A stretch of 64,000 nucleotides of DNA from Pseudomonadota bacterium. GTDB taxonomy: Bacteria; Pseudomonadota; Gammaproteobacteria; Burkholderiales; Gallionellaceae. Location of the stretch: contig JAJZUP010000001.1 in NCBI GenBank assembly GCA_021848465.1, positions 434,001 through 498,000 of the forward strand. Reading direction: 5' to 3'. The notes beneath the pieces were generated by a model that worked only from the letters and a program-made list of their open reading frames with translations, had not been told where the DNA came from and searched no databases. The translations under genes were made by a program, and so were the position numbers. Positions 8,682 to 17,562 of this stretch are shown one piece after another (the first letter of the stretch is position 1; the number at the start of each line of letters is the position of its first letter).

Positions 8682-9211
8682 GAAAAATATCGTTAGCACT
8701 TGCATTGTTGTTGGCGCCAGCCCTGGCCCAGGCGTGGCCCTGGTCGCAGGACATGGCAAACCAGGTCAGCATCAAACCCCAGGAAAGCGTTGATCCTGCA
8801 AATCCCGGGATGGTGCCGTTTCCGAAACGCTCTATTCCGGTTCCAGGCACGATGACCTTGGTTCCGGATGCTGCTGCGGCCGAAAAACTGAAGAACCCGG
8901 TACCGGCAACTGAAGAGTCCATCAAGAAGGGTGGAGAACTGTTTGCGATTTATTGCGTGCCTTGTCATGGTAAGGCCGGCAAAGGAGATGGTTACGTAGG
9001 TCACAAGCTGATTTTGCAACCGTACGACTTGTCGGCAGACCAGACCAAGCAGCGCACCGACGGTTTTATCTGGGGCTACATCACATTCGGCGGCGCAGTC
9101 ATGCCGATTTACGGCAATGACCTGAACCCGACCGAGCGCTGGCACGTTGTGAATTACATTCGCAATGTCATTGAGAAGCCGCAGGCAGCACCTGCCGAAG
9201 CAAAGAAATAA
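8678..9211 (+). CDS. actE: Alternative complex III monoheme cytochrome c subunit ActE
   Basis: A 177-residue cytochrome c. Residues 1-19 form a signal peptide (MRKISLALALLLAPALAQA). The single heme site is CVPCH at residues 93-97, and Met142 in GGAVMPIYGN is the likely sixth ligand. In alternative complex III ActE is the monoheme subunit near the electron exit. Many ActE proteins are lipoproteins; here no lipobox Cys is seen in the signal peptide. The gene overlaps actD by four bases and is followed 12 bases later by actF. Confidence 0.92.
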   Translation: MRKISLALALLLAPALAQAWPWSQDMANQVSIKPQESVDPANPGMVPFPKRSIPVPGTMTLVPDAAAAEKLKNPVPATEESIKKGGELFAIYCVPCHGKAGKGDGYVGHKLILQPYDLSADQTKQRTDGFIWGYITFGGAVMPIYGNDLNPTERWHVVNYIRNVIEKPQAAPAEAKK

Positions 9212-9223
9212 GGGAGAGTACGA

Positions 9224-10240
9224 ATGATTTCTTATAGCAACTGGGCGGTTTTGTCCGTAAATTTCCTGGTGGTGCTGTGTCTGTCGTTTGCGGGCGTGGC
9301 GCTGTCTTCCGTGCTCTACCTGGTAGGCGCCAAGTGGCGTTTCGAGGTGCGGCAGTTGGCGGTTTCGCTGTTTGCCCTGTTCCCACTGGCATTTGTGTTG
9401 CTGATCGTGTTGCTGGTAGGGGGCGAGCATACCTTCCCGTGGATCGGGCATGTTACGCATGACGAAGATGTACACATGCCGGGTTGGTATACCCTGCCGC
9501 TGTTGGCAACGCGCGAAATCATCGGTATGTTGACGGTGATTTACCTGTCATGGGTGTTTATCAAGCGCCAGGAAGTCAGTGAGCGCAGCCCTGAGGATGC
9601 CGCACGTTTTCACCACATCGCAACCTGGATTCCATTTTTCTACGTGCTGTACGGCACCATGGTGGCATGGGATTTTGAAATGACGCTGAAGCCGTCCTGG
9701 CACAGCGCCATTTACGGCATGCAGAACATTGTCAGCAACTTCAATATGTTCTTGGCATTTCTGGTGATCTGGATCTATGTGCTGAATACCCGTAGCAAGC
9801 TGGTACGGCAAGTTAAAGAGTATGTTTACAACTACATGGCGCAGATGATGCTGGCCTTCACGTTGCTGTGGATGTACACCTTCTTTGCCCAATACCTGAC
9901 GATCTGGTATGGCAATATCGGCGATGAGCTTGATCGGGTGCAGGCAATGCAGAACGGCGATTACAGCGTTTTGTGGTGGTCAATGATCTTCCTTAAGTTC
10001 GTGATTCCGTTCGCAGTTCTGGTATTTCCTGTTTCGCGCCACAATACAAGTATAATAATGGGCGTAGCAGGCGCAATTATTGTCGGTACGCTCTTCGAGC
10101 GCTATACCTGGGTTGCTGGTATCAATGGTACCGGCACGATTCCGGTAGTTTGGGGAATCGGGGTTACCGCAGTGGTTGCATTTATTGGATTCAAGCTGGT
10201 TGCGGCTGCAATGCGCCGTAACCACCTGATTAGGAGTTAA
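9224..10240 (+). CDS. actF: Alternative complex III membrane subunit ActF
   Basis: A 338-residue polytopic membrane protein with about nine or ten hydrophobic segments, the second membrane core subunit related to ActC/NrfD but lacking its extended ends. Family-typical stretches are HVTHDEDVHMPGWYTLPLL and YVLYGTMVAWDFEM. Ribosome site AGGGAGAG precedes the ATG at 9224. It ends the act operon: no cytochrome oxidase genes follow, unlike in several other bacteria, and sspA begins ten bases after the stop. Confidence 0.9.
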   Translation: MISYSNWAVLSVNFLVVLCLSFAGVALSSVLYLVGAKWRFEVRQLAVSLFALFPLAFVLLIVLLVGGEHTFPWIGHVTHDEDVHMPGWYTLPLLATREIIGMLTVIYLSWVFIKRQEVSERSPEDAARFHHIATWIPFFYVLYGTMVAWDFEMTLKPSWHSAIYGMQNIVSNFNMFLAFLVIWIYVLNTRSKLVRQVKEYVYNYMAQMMLAFTLLWMYTFFAQYLTIWYGNIGDELDRVQAMQNGDYSVLWWSMIFLKFVIPFAVLVFPVSRHNTSIIMGVAGAIIVGTLFERYTWVAGINGTGTIPVVWGIGVTAVVAFIGFKLVAAAMRRNHLIRS

Positions 10241-10249
10241 TGCAGCTTT

Positions 10250-10849
10250 ATGATGACGTTATATTCAGGGACCGTATGTCCCTACAGCCACCGTTGCCGG
10301 ATTGTATTGTTTGAAAAGGGCATGGATTTTCAGGTTATTGATGTGGATGTATTCAATAAACCCGAAGATCTGGCAGTAATGAATCCTTACAACAAGGTGC
10401 CGGTGCTGGTGGAGCGGGATTTGATCCTGTATGAAGCTAACATCATCAATGAGTATATCGACGAGCGCTTTCCCCACCCGCAACTGATGCCGGCTGACCC
10501 GGTAATGCGGGCGCGGGCGCGCCTGTTCCTGCATCGTTTCGAGCAGGAGTTGTTTTGCCATATTGATGCGCTTGAAAGTGGCGTAGCCAAAGCGGTGGAA
10601 AAGGCCAGGATTGCCGTGCGCGATAACCTGACCCAAATTTCACCAGTATTTGCGAAACAGAAATTCATGCTCGGCGATGAGTTTTCCATGCTCGATGTTG
10701 CTATTGCCCCGTTGCTGTGGCGCCTCGACCATTACGGTATCCAGCTGGACAAGGAAGCTGCGCCGCTGATGAAGTATGCGGAGCGGCTCTTTTCGCGCCC
10801 TGCTTACAGTGAAGCCATGACGCCATCGGAAAAAGCGATGCGCAAGTGA
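10250..10849 (+). CDS. sspA: Stringent starvation protein A (GST-like)
   Basis: A 199-residue glutathione-S-transferase-fold protein. SspA associates with RNA polymerase in enterobacteria and helps adaptation to starvation and acid. The N-terminal thioredoxin-like domain shows YSGTVCPYSHRCRIVLFEKG and the NPYNKVPVLVERD motif with cis-Pro, and the alpha-helical C-terminal domain follows from about residue 85. Unlike catalytic GSTs, a functional glutathione enzyme is not implied. It begins ten bases after actF and overlaps sspB by four bases (GTGA), so it is likely cotranscribed with both. Confidence 0.93.
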   Translation: MMTLYSGTVCPYSHRCRIVLFEKGMDFQVIDVDVFNKPEDLAVMNPYNKVPVLVERDLILYEANIINEYIDERFPHPQLMPADPVMRARARLFLHRFEQELFCHIDALESGVAKAVEKARIAVRDNLTQISPVFAKQKFMLGDEFSMLDVAIAPLLWRLDHYGIQLDKEAAPLMKYAERLFSRPAYSEAMTPSEKAMRK

Positions 10850-11259
10850 GCGAGCTGTCCACCAAACCTTACCTGATTCGGGCAATTTACGACTGGTGCG
10901 CTGATAGCGGTTTTACTCCGTATTTGGCAGTTCAGGTGGATGAATATACCCAAGTGCCTGCCGCGTATGTGAAGGACGGCAAGATTGTGCTGAATATTGG
11001 CGTTGATGCAGTCAGAAATTTGCACATGGGCAATGAGGATATCAGTTGCAGTGGCCGTTTTGGCGGGGTGTCGCACCAGCTCATTGTGCCAGTTGCTGCT
11101 GTCATCGGAATTTTTGCCAAAGAAAACGGCCAAGGAATGGTATTTCAGGGGGCAGACTCGCAGCCTATTCTGGCAGTTCCGCCTGAAGACGAGAGCGATC
11201 GCGACCCACCATCGGGTCCGGCACCGCAAGGAAAGCCAAAGTTGCGTGTTGTAAAGTAA
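10846..11259 (+). CDS. sspB: ClpXP protease specificity-enhancing factor SspB
   Basis: A 137-residue SspB. The folded part (residues 1-110, TKPYLIRAIYDWCADSGFTPYL at the N-terminus) binds ssrA-tagged proteins. The C-terminus, GKPKLRVVK, is the short tail motif that docks on ClpX, joined by an Asp/Pro-rich flexible linker (about residues 110-128). It starts with GTG at 10846, overlapping the sspA stop. A bidirectional terminator follows directly. Confidence 0.94.
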   Translation: MSELSTKPYLIRAIYDWCADSGFTPYLAVQVDEYTQVPAAYVKDGKIVLNIGVDAVRNLHMGNEDISCSGRFGGVSHQLIVPVAAVIGIFAKENGQGMVFQGADSQPILAVPPEDESDRDPPSGPAPQGKPKLRVVK

Positions 11260-11270
11260 GACAAGATTAA

Positions 11271-11304
11271 AACAAAGGCCGCAGTAATGCGGCCTTTGTT
11301 TTTT
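11271..11304. terminator. Bidirectional terminator between sspB and rpoH
   Basis: Perfect 13-base arms (11271-11283 and 11288-11300, AACAAAGGCCGCA) enclose a GTAA loop and run into a T-tract to 11304. An A-rich run precedes it, so it can serve both convergent genes; the rpoH stop codon abuts it. Confidence 0.92.
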
Positions 11305-12160
11305 ACTGCATCTGTTGCATTGCAGCGTGCATTTTTCCTAAGGCTTTTTGCTCGATCTGGCGCACACGCTCGGCAGAAATCCCTAACTCTGCGGCAAGAT
11401 CATGCAAGGTAGCCGTCTTGTCACTATCAACCAGCCAGCGAGCTTCGATGATGCGACGGCTACGGTCATCCAAGCTGGCCAACGCGACTTTCAAACCCTG
11501 GCTTTCCAGTCGCTCATATTCAGCCCGCTCAAGAATCTGGTCAGGCTCGTATTCAGGGTTGGCAGCAAGATAAGCAATCGGTGCACTGATTTGCTCATCA
11601 GCAGAGTCTGCTTCGAGAGACATCTCGTGATTGCCGAAACGAGTCTCCATTTCAATGACATCCTGCTCGCTAACATTGAGCTCTTGTGCGATGCGGGACA
11701 CCTCCTGGGGACGCAAACTGTCCAACCCCTGCTTCATGCTGCGCAAGTTGAAAAACAATTTGCGCTGAGCCTTGGTGGTTGCAATTTTGACCGTCCGCCA
11801 ATTGCGCAGGATGAACTCATGAATCTCGGCGCGTATCCAGTGCACGGCAAATGAAACCAAACGCACCCCTCGATCAGGATCATAGCGCTTGACGGCCTTC
11901 ATCAACCCGACATTGCCCTCCTGGATCAAATCCGATTGCGATAAGCCATAACCGCTGTAGCCGCGCGCGACGCTGACCACAACACGCAGGTGGGAAAGAA
12001 CCAGCATGCGTGCAGCTTCCAGATCGTTATCGCGCTGAAAGCGATGCGCCAAATCCAACTCTTCCTCATGGCTGAGCATAGGCATGCTGCGCACGCGCGC
12101 GATGTAGCTATCAATGCTGCCAACTGCAGAGGGAATCGGTAATGCTGCTGAATAGTTCAT
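11303..12160 (-). CDS. rpoH: RNA polymerase heat-shock sigma factor sigma-32
   Basis: A 285-residue group 3 sigma factor. Region 2 (GLSQSDLIQEGNVGLMKAVKRYDPDRGVRLVSFAVHWIRAEIHEF, about 72-115) and the RpoH-specific box QRKLFFNLR (residues 132-140) identify sigma-32. Region 4 with its helix-turn-helix lies near the C-terminus (LHDLAAELGISAERVRQIEQKAL). It directs transcription of chaperone and protease genes. The ATG at 12160 follows an excellent ribosome site, AAAGGAGGTA (12167-12176). A CIRCE element lies just upstream, implying HrcA repression. Confidence 0.96.
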   Translation of the reverse strand: MNYSAALPIPSAVGSIDSYIARVRSMPMLSHEEELDLAHRFQRDNDLEAARMLVLSHLRVVVSVARGYSGYGLSQSDLIQEGNVGLMKAVKRYDPDRGVRLVSFAVHWIRAEIHEFILRNWRTVKIATTKAQRKLFFNLRSMKQGLDSLRPQEVSRIAQELNVSEQDVIEMETRFGNHEMSLEADSADEQISAPIAYLAANPEYEPDQILERAEYERLESQGLKVALASLDDRSRRIIEARWLVDSDKTATLHDLAAELGISAERVRQIEQKALGKMHAAMQQMQ

Positions 12161-12184
12161 GGTGCATACCTCCTTTTCTAAATT

Positions 12185-12211
12185 CTAGCACTCGATAATC
12201 CTGAGTGCTAG
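12185..12211 (-). promoter_or_regulatory. CIRCE element (HrcA operator) upstream of rpoH
   Basis: A perfect inverted repeat, CTAGCACTC (12185-12193), nine-base spacer, GAGTGCTAG (12203-12211), matches the CIRCE consensus TTAGCACTC-N9-GAGTGCTAA except at the two outermost bases. It lies 24 bases upstream of the rpoH ATG. On the minus strand the inner half-site runs into TGCTAGAAT, an extended -10-like sequence, so HrcA binding could block the rpoH promoter. The hrcA gene is not in the window. Confidence 0.88.
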
Positions 12212-12263
12212 CAAAAGGAAGCATGACAAGCAGAATGAATGAAAAAAATCAGGCATAATCATA

Positions 12264-13865
12264 ATGTCAGAATGGTTTTCTATGGGAAGCCAGAATTCAA
12301 TGAGAAATCAAAACAATGTAAATAAATCCGCAGCTCAGGCAATTAGTCAGATGGTTTTTGAGCTGACAATTACCAGTAGCCTGACACCGGATCTGGATAA
12401 ACTGCTTGAGCGCCTGACGGAAATTCTTGCGGCGGATGATGATTTTTTCATTCAGAAGAAAGCCGCCATGGTGCTGCTGAATCCGCGCGGCCATTATTTC
12501 CAGGTTGCGCAAACCGGGATGAGTGCTGCCTGGGATGGCGGGCTGACTTGGACGGAAGGCATATTTAGCGATAGCAAAGTCTTGCATACGAGCCGCGTAG
12601 AGCAACTAACACACGAAACCCCGGATAAAAACCCGGGTCAACGTTGCTTGCTGCTCCCTCTGATCATTGAGGAGCAGGGTGTTGGCTACACCGTTATATA
12701 TCTGGCCGAAGAGTTTCAACCGCAGCCGGCACAGATGGAGTTCATGAATAACTTGGCACGTGCATTGTCCGGGCTGGTTAACCGAACATTGACCAGCGAA
12801 ACATTGCGAATACGAGAGTTGGAGCTGGAGGAAGCACGAGCGGATGCAATCCGCAGCTTGGGGCTCGCGTCGGAATACCGTGATAACGAAACCGGCTGGC
12901 ACATTATGCGCATGACGAATTATGCGCAAGCGATAGCAAAGGCATTGGGGTTGTCGAGTGAGCAACGCGAATTACTGTACATCACGGCCCCGATGCACGA
13001 TGTGGGAAAAATAGGGATCGCCGACGCTGTGTTGCTGAAGCCAGGAAAGCTGACCGGCGAAGAATTTGCGGTAATGAAAACCCATACCCAGATTGGTGTG
13101 ACGATTTTGACCGGCAACGATGCACTGATTGCGGCAGCACGGGAAATTGCCGGTTCGCATCATGAAAAATGGGACGGCAGCGGTTACCCATTGGGCTTGC
13201 AAGGCGACGAAATTCCGCTACTGGCACGGATTTGTGCAGTGGCCGACGTGTTTGACGCACTGACCTCCAATCGGCCCTACAAAAAAGCCTGGAGCGTAGA
13301 AAATGCTTACGAGTGGGTAGTGTCGGAAGCAGGCAAACATTTCGATCCGGAAATCGTCGCTGCGTTCAGGGTTGCCATGCCGGAAATCCTGCGTATTCGC
13401 GAGCTATACCGCGATGAGATTATTGATCCCAAGCATACCCTGACATTACCGCCGATAGCGCCAAGAAAGCATGCCTGGATGCCGTGGGAAGAATCGCTCA
13501 GTGTTGGCATTGACGTAATTGATGAGCATCATCGCTACCTGATCGATCTGATAAATGACCTGCATGAGGTGGTAACCGACAAACGGGGGGCTCGCCAGGT
13601 GGCGCGGGTAGTCAAGGCGTTGGATGCGTATGCCAAAGTGCATTTTCGCAGCGAAGAGCAGATGATGGAGCACTGCGAATATTCGGGGCTGCAGCGCCAG
13701 AAGCAGCATCATCAGGCGTTTGAAGAAAAAATCCGGGAATTCTATGAAGAGCTGCATGCCAATCCACTGGTGGCGCAATTCGATGTGCTGGAATACATGC
13801 GCAATTGGCTGGTCAATCACATCAAGGTCGAAGATGCGCAACTGCGGCGCTTGAAGGAGATGTAG
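12264..13865 (+). CDS. GAF / HD-GYP / hemerythrin protein, probable c-di-GMP phosphodiesterase
   Basis: A 533-residue fusion. Residues ~25-180 look like a GAF sensor domain. Residues ~190-385 form an HD-GYP domain: His213, His245-Asp246 (MHDVGKIGI), His299-His300 and the diagnostic DGSGYP (304-309), so c-di-GMP hydrolysis is likely. Residues ~405-533 form a bacteriohemerythrin domain with IDEHH (419-423), His460/Glu464 (HFRSEE), His483 and His519/Asp524 (NHIKVED), binding a non-heme diiron centre that reacts with O2. The His expected four residues before His483 is Gln479. No membrane segment. In-frame ATGs exist at 12264, 12282 and 12300; the last has GGGAAG upstream and may be the true start. 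Divergent from rpoH. Confidence 0.88.
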   Translation: MSEWFSMGSQNSMRNQNNVNKSAAQAISQMVFELTITSSLTPDLDKLLERLTEILAADDDFFIQKKAAMVLLNPRGHYFQVAQTGMSAAWDGGLTWTEGIFSDSKVLHTSRVEQLTHETPDKNPGQRCLLLPLIIEEQGVGYTVIYLAEEFQPQPAQMEFMNNLARALSGLVNRTLTSETLRIRELELEEARADAIRSLGLASEYRDNETGWHIMRMTNYAQAIAKALGLSSEQRELLYITAPMHDVGKIGIADAVLLKPGKLTGEEFAVMKTHTQIGVTILTGNDALIAAAREIAGSHHEKWDGSGYPLGLQGDEIPLLARICAVADVFDALTSNRPYKKAWSVENAYEWVVSEAGKHFDPEIVAAFRVAMPEILRIRELYRDEIIDPKHTLTLPPIAPRKHAWMPWEESLSVGIDVIDEHHRYLIDLINDLHEVVTDKRGARQVARVVKALDAYAKVHFRSEEQMMEHCEYSGLQRQKQHHQAFEEKIREFYEELHANPLVAQFDVLEYMRNWLVNHIKVEDAQLRRLKEM

Positions 13866-13867
13866 CT

Positions 13868-14656
13868 TCAATGCCTCCCTAGCTGGCTGGCGAGCCGCTG
13901 CATCATGTCGAGCGCTTCATTCACGGCATGTTCGAGCAGCGGAGCCAGATAGGCCAGCGAAAGTGCCAGTGTCGCAAAGCCAACGGTTAAGGTGATCGGG
14001 AAGCCGACAGCAAAAATATTGAGTTGTGGTGCACTGCGTGTCAGCACACCCAAAGCAAGGTTGGTGATCATCAAGGCGGCAATCAACGGCATGGATAGCT
14101 GCAACGCATGGCTGAAAATGATGCTGCCCCATTCGGCCAGCATGCGAAATGCGGCTGAAGCGGGCAATGCACTGCTGATCGGAAAGCTCTGGAAACTGTC
14201 GGCCAGCGTTGCCAGCATGAGCAAATGCCCATTCAGTGCCAGAAATGCAAGCGTCGTTAGAATGCCAAGGAACTGCGCAAGCACGGGCGTGTAAGATGCA
14301 TTAACCGGGTCGTAAAAACTGGCAAAACCAAGTCCCATCTGCATGCCGGCAAGATCGCCGGCCATTTCTACCGCGGTGAATATCAGCCGCATTGTGAAGC
14401 CCATGGCCAAACCGACCAGGATTTGCTGGATCAGGATAAACAATCCGAGTGCGCTGGCGGGATCGACGTTGCTGGGCACCTGAATCACGGGTGCAACTAC
14501 AAACGTAATCAGCATGGCCAGCGCAACCTTGACGCGGATCGGAATTTGCTTGTTGCCAAGCACCGGAGCGCTGGCAATCAATGCGAGAATGCGCGCCAGA
14601 GGGAACACGAAGGCGGCAATCCAGGCGGTAAGCTGCGCACTGGTGACGCTGATCAT
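13868..14656 (-). CDS. fliR: Flagellar export apparatus protein FliR
   Basis: A 262-residue inner-membrane protein of the type III export gate, with about six hydrophobic segments. MISVTSAQLTAWIAAFVFPLARILALI at the N-terminus and GLGFASFYDP in the middle are family patterns. FliR joins FliP and FliQ in the helical export channel. It is the last gene of the fliL-to-fliR run and converges with the HD-GYP gene two bases away (stop codons at 13865 and 13868), leaving no room for a dedicated terminator. Confidence 0.95.
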   Translation of the reverse strand: MISVTSAQLTAWIAAFVFPLARILALIASAPVLGNKQIPIRVKVALAMLITFVVAPVIQVPSNVDPASALGLFILIQQILVGLAMGFTMRLIFTAVEMAGDLAGMQMGLGFASFYDPVNASYTPVLAQFLGILTTLAFLALNGHLLMLATLADSFQSFPISSALPASAAFRMLAEWGSIIFSHALQLSMPLIAALMITNLALGVLTRSAPQLNIFAVGFPITLTVGFATLALSLAYLAPLLEHAVNEALDMMQRLASQLGRH

Positions 14657-14659
14657 GGA

Positions 14660-14929
14660 TCAACCAACCATCCAGGGAATGCTGTTGAACAAGCGTTGCA
14701 TGTAGTCAACGAGCAGGCCGATCATCCAGGGGCCGGCAATGATTAAAACGACGAACATGCCCAGCAGCTTGGGAATGAAAGACAACGTCATTTCATTGAT
14801 TTGGGTTGCAGCTTGGAAAATGCTGACCAGAAGACCGATCACTAGAGCCGTAAGCAATAGCGGAGCGGCCACCATCAAGGTAAGCTCAAGCGCCTGGCGT
14901 CCAATGGTCATCACTGTTTCAGGAGTCAT
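14660..14929 (-). CDS. fliQ: Flagellar export apparatus protein FliQ
   Basis: An 89-residue protein with two transmembrane helices, the usual FliQ size and topology. The motif LVSIFQAATQINEMTLSFIPK between the helices is highly characteristic. Start TTG/ATG context is ordinary; ATG at 14929. It lies three bases upstream of fliR and eight bases after fliP. Confidence 0.96.
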   Translation of the reverse strand: MTPETVMTIGRQALELTLMVAAPLLLTALVIGLLVSIFQAATQINEMTLSFIPKLLGMFVVLIIAGPWMIGLLVDYMQRLFNSIPWMVG

Positions 14930-14937
14930 GGTCGTCC

Positions 14938-15681
14938 TCAGGTATAAAAGCTTTGTACCAGAGAGCCAATCAACAGGTTCCAGCCATCGGCGAGCACGAA
15001 CAGCATGATCTTGAATGGGAGCGAGATGATGGAAGGCGAGACCATCATCATACCCATCGACATCAGCACGCTCGCAACAACCATGTCGATAATCAGGAAG
15101 GGAATAAAAACGACAAAGCCAATCTGAAAGGCGGTTTTCAACTCGCTGGTGACATAAGCTGGAACAAGAATCTTCATGGGCACATCGTCAACACTCTGCA
15201 AAGGCTCACTATTTGAAATGCGCACAAACAGGGCTAAGTCGGTCTCGCGTGTCTGCTTGAGCATGAATGTTTTCAATGGGGCGCTGGCACGATCCAATGC
15301 AGTCTGGAGAGAAATCTTGTTGTCATTGAACGGCAGGTATGCATCAGCATAGATTTTGTCCAGAACCGGGGACATCACGAAGAAAGTCAGGAACAACGCC
15401 AAGCCAATCAGGACTTGATTAGGCGGAGAGGAGGGGGTGCCAATGGCGGAACGCAGCAAGGACAAGACAATGATGATGCGCGTAAACGCAGACATCATCA
15501 GCACAACGGCTGGGAGAAAACTGAGCGAAGTCAGCAGGAGCAGCGTCTGCAGGCTCAGCGAATAGGTTTGACCGCCGCCGCCGCTGGGCGTGCTGGTGAA
15601 AGCCGGGAGACCTGCATCGGCGGCGTGCGCATAAGGCATCAGGCCAAGCAGGAGCAGCAAAACCAGCAGCCTAACCCGCAT
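14938..15681 (-). CDS. fliP: Flagellar export apparatus protein FliP
   Basis: A 247-residue export-gate protein. A signal-peptide-like N-terminus ([20 protein letters not shown]) is cleaved in homologues, followed by membrane segments containing [45 protein letters not shown] and the C-terminal [25 protein letters not shown], all diagnostic of FliP. It overlaps the end of fliO by 11 bases. Confidence 0.97.
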   Translation of the reverse strand: MRVRLLVLLLLLGLMPYAHAADAGLPAFTSTPSGGGGQTYSLSLQTLLLLTSLSFLPAVVLMMSAFTRIIIVLSLLRSAIGTPSSPPNQVLIGLALFLTFFVMSPVLDKIYADAYLPFNDNKISLQTALDRASAPLKTFMLKQTRETDLALFVRISNSEPLQSVDDVPMKILVPAYVTSELKTAFQIGFVVFIPFLIIDMVVASVLMSMGMMMVSPSIISLPFKIMLFVLADGWNLLIGSLVQSFYT

Positions 15682-16117
15682 TGCGTTTCTCCATAACCAC
15701 CTTGAGCCAGTTCTTGAATTTATTGTCGGTGTCGGGCGCAGCCTGGTCCGGGACAGGAGGAAGCGAGTTCTTCGGCATCGTATGCAGGCCAGTCACCTGA
15801 CCAGGTGCAACGCCGACCACCAGCCAGGTGTCGTTGACTTCGACCAGCACGATGCGTTCGCGCTGACCGACCGCAACGCCGCTGAGCACCTTGAGGGCGC
15901 TGTTAGGCGAATTTTGCGGCAGGTTGATGCGTTTGAGTATCCAGGCAACCAGGACAATCATGCCGAGGACGAGCACAAGACTGAGAATGACCTGGAACAT
16001 CCCGCCGGCAGAGACAGGCGAAGCCGGCGGGGGGGTATAAACTGGGCGAAGCGATTCAGCGTATGCTGACAGCGAGCAACATGCTGCTGCCAGAATAAAG
16101 GCAAATTGCTTGAGCAT
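15671..16117 (-). CDS. fliO: Flagellar biosynthesis protein FliO
   Basis: A 148-residue protein with an N-terminal signal-like hydrophobic stretch (residues 1-20), a second transmembrane helix (about 40-62, [22 protein letters not shown]) and a cytoplasmic domain with [12 protein letters not shown]. This fits FliO, which assists assembly of the FliP ring. The C-terminal part is poorly conserved in the family. It lies between fliN and fliP, overlapping fliP by 11 bases. Confidence 0.9.
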   Translation of the reverse strand: MLKQFAFILAAACCSLSAYAESLRPVYTPPPASPVSAGGMFQVILSLVLVLGMIVLVAWILKRINLPQNSPNSALKVLSGVAVGQRERIVLVEVNDTWLVVGVAPGQVTGLHTMPKNSLPPVPDQAAPDTDNKFKNWLKVVMEKRNAG

Positions 16118-16120
16118 AGA

Positions 16121-16558
16121 TTAGCGATTAATACGACGTAAACGTTCGGACGGCGTAATAATATCAGTCAAGCGAATTCCTAGCTTGTCATTTACAACGA
16201 CGACTTCGCCCTGTGCGATCAGGAAACCGTTGATCAACACGTCCAGAGGCTCACCCGCCATGCCGGCCAGCTCAACCACCGAGCCCTGTGCAAGCTGAAG
16301 CAGGTTCTTGATCGGCATTTTCGTGCGGCCCAATTCAACGGTCAGCTGGACCGGAATATCGAGAATCATGTCCAGGTCATTGTGGGCGGTCGCGCCGCCG
16401 GCGCCGAACTGTTCGAAAACATGGGGTTGGGCTGTCTGGGCGTTAGCCTGTTCAGCCATTGCCGCACCCCAGTCGTCGGTGGCGCTCGGGGCAGCGGCCT
16501 GTTCGGCCATCGCGGCACCCCAATCGTCAGCAGTGATTTCACTGGTATCGTCAGCCAT
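16121..16558 (-). CDS. fliN: Flagellar motor switch protein FliN
   Basis: A 145-residue switch protein. The C-terminal SpoA domain (about residues 65-145) shows LDIPVQLTVELGRTKMPIKNLL and GEVVVVNDKLGIRLTDI. The N-terminus contains a tandem duplication of an 11-residue unit (DDWGAAMAEQA), apparently a lineage-specific expansion of the linker. The ATG at 16558 was chosen because GGAGG lies just upstream; an earlier ATG at 16570 would place the ribosome site inside the gene. It overlaps the end of fliM by eight bases. Confidence 0.95.
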   Translation of the reverse strand: MADDTSEITADDWGAAMAEQAAAPSATDDWGAAMAEQANAQTAQPHVFEQFGAGGATAHNDLDMILDIPVQLTVELGRTKMPIKNLLQLAQGSVVELAGMAGEPLDVLINGFLIAQGEVVVVNDKLGIRLTDIITPSERLRRINR

Positions 16559-17555
16559 TTTTTCCTCCATTATTTAGCTCGCTGCTATCGGTCGCGAGCA
16601 TTTTTACAACCTTCAGCGCGTATTGATTATTGAATACACCATACTTGCATTCCATCACCGGAACTCCGCTGACATCAGCCACAACATTGCTGGGAATCGT
16701 GAGCGGGATAAAGTCACCCGTCTTCATTTTCAAAACTTGCTCAACGGTTGTTTTTGCATGTCCCAATGTCGCGGTGACCTCAACCTCGGCGGACTGGATC
16801 TGCCTCGAAAGCATATGCAGCCAGCGTTTGTCGGCAACCACATGATCGCCCTGCATCGTGCTGTACAGCAGCTCACGAATGGGCTCGATCATCGAGTAGG
16901 GTTTGCAGATGTGGATCGAGCCGCCTACCCCGTTGAATTCGACTTCAAAAGTGGTAACGACGACTACCTCATTCGGCGTGGCGATATTGGCAAACTGCGG
17001 GTTGACTTCAGAGCGGGCAAACTCGAAGTCGATCTTGTAGACCGGCTCCCATGCCTTGCCGTACGCCTCAAACAGCACAGCCAGCATCTGCTGGATAATG
17101 CGATGCTCAGTCTGGGTAAATTCGCGCCCTTCAACGCGGGTATGGAAGCGGCCATCCCCGCCGAACAGGCTGTCGACCACTAGGAAAACCAGGTTGGGGT
17201 CGAAAATAAAAAGCGAATTGCCGCGCAACGGCTTGATCTGCACCAGGTTCAGGTTGGCCGGCACTGGCAGGTTGCGGATGAATTCAGAGAACTTCAGGAC
17301 CTTGACCGGCCCGACCGAAATTTCCGCACTGCGATGGATGAAGTTGTACAGCCCGATGCGCAACAAGCGCGCGAAACGTTCATTGATGAGCTCCATGGTG
17401 GGCATGCGCCCACGCACGATACGCTCCTGCGTAGCCATGTTGTACGTGCGTACACCATCGGCAGGACCAGCGTCCTGTTCTTCCTCCTCCGTTTCTCCCG
17501 TGACCCCGCGTAACAGCGAGTCCACTTCTTCTTGGGAAAGGAATTCCTGGCTCAT
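16551..17555 (-). CDS. fliM: Flagellar motor switch protein FliM
   Basis: A 334-residue protein. The N-terminal FLSQEEVDSLL segment binds phosphorylated CheY. The middle domain with LYNFIHRSAEISVGPVKVLKFSEFIRNLPVP and FIFDPNLVFLVVDSLFGGDGRFHTRVEGREFT contains the family GG-pair motif, and a C-terminal SpoA domain contacts FliN. It lies seven bases after fliL and overlaps fliN. With FliG and FliN it builds the cytoplasmic C-ring. Confidence 0.97.
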   Translation of the reverse strand: MSQEFLSQEEVDSLLRGVTGETEEEEQDAGPADGVRTYNMATQERIVRGRMPTMELINERFARLLRIGLYNFIHRSAEISVGPVKVLKFSEFIRNLPVPANLNLVQIKPLRGNSLFIFDPNLVFLVVDSLFGGDGRFHTRVEGREFTQTEHRIIQQMLAVLFEAYGKAWEPVYKIDFEFARSEVNPQFANIATPNEVVVVTTFEVEFNGVGGSIHICKPYSMIEPIRELLYSTMQGDHVVADKRWLHMLSRQIQSAEVEVTATLGHAKTTVEQVLKMKTGDFIPLTIPSNVVADVSGVPVMECKYGVFNNQYALKVVKMLATDSSELNNGGKNG

Positions 17556-17562
17556 GGCATCA

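Noticed and set aside
8154-9211. ActD-ActE overlap as a sequencing frameshift
   Set aside because: The four-base ATGA overlap is a normal coupling arrangement and both reading frames are full length.
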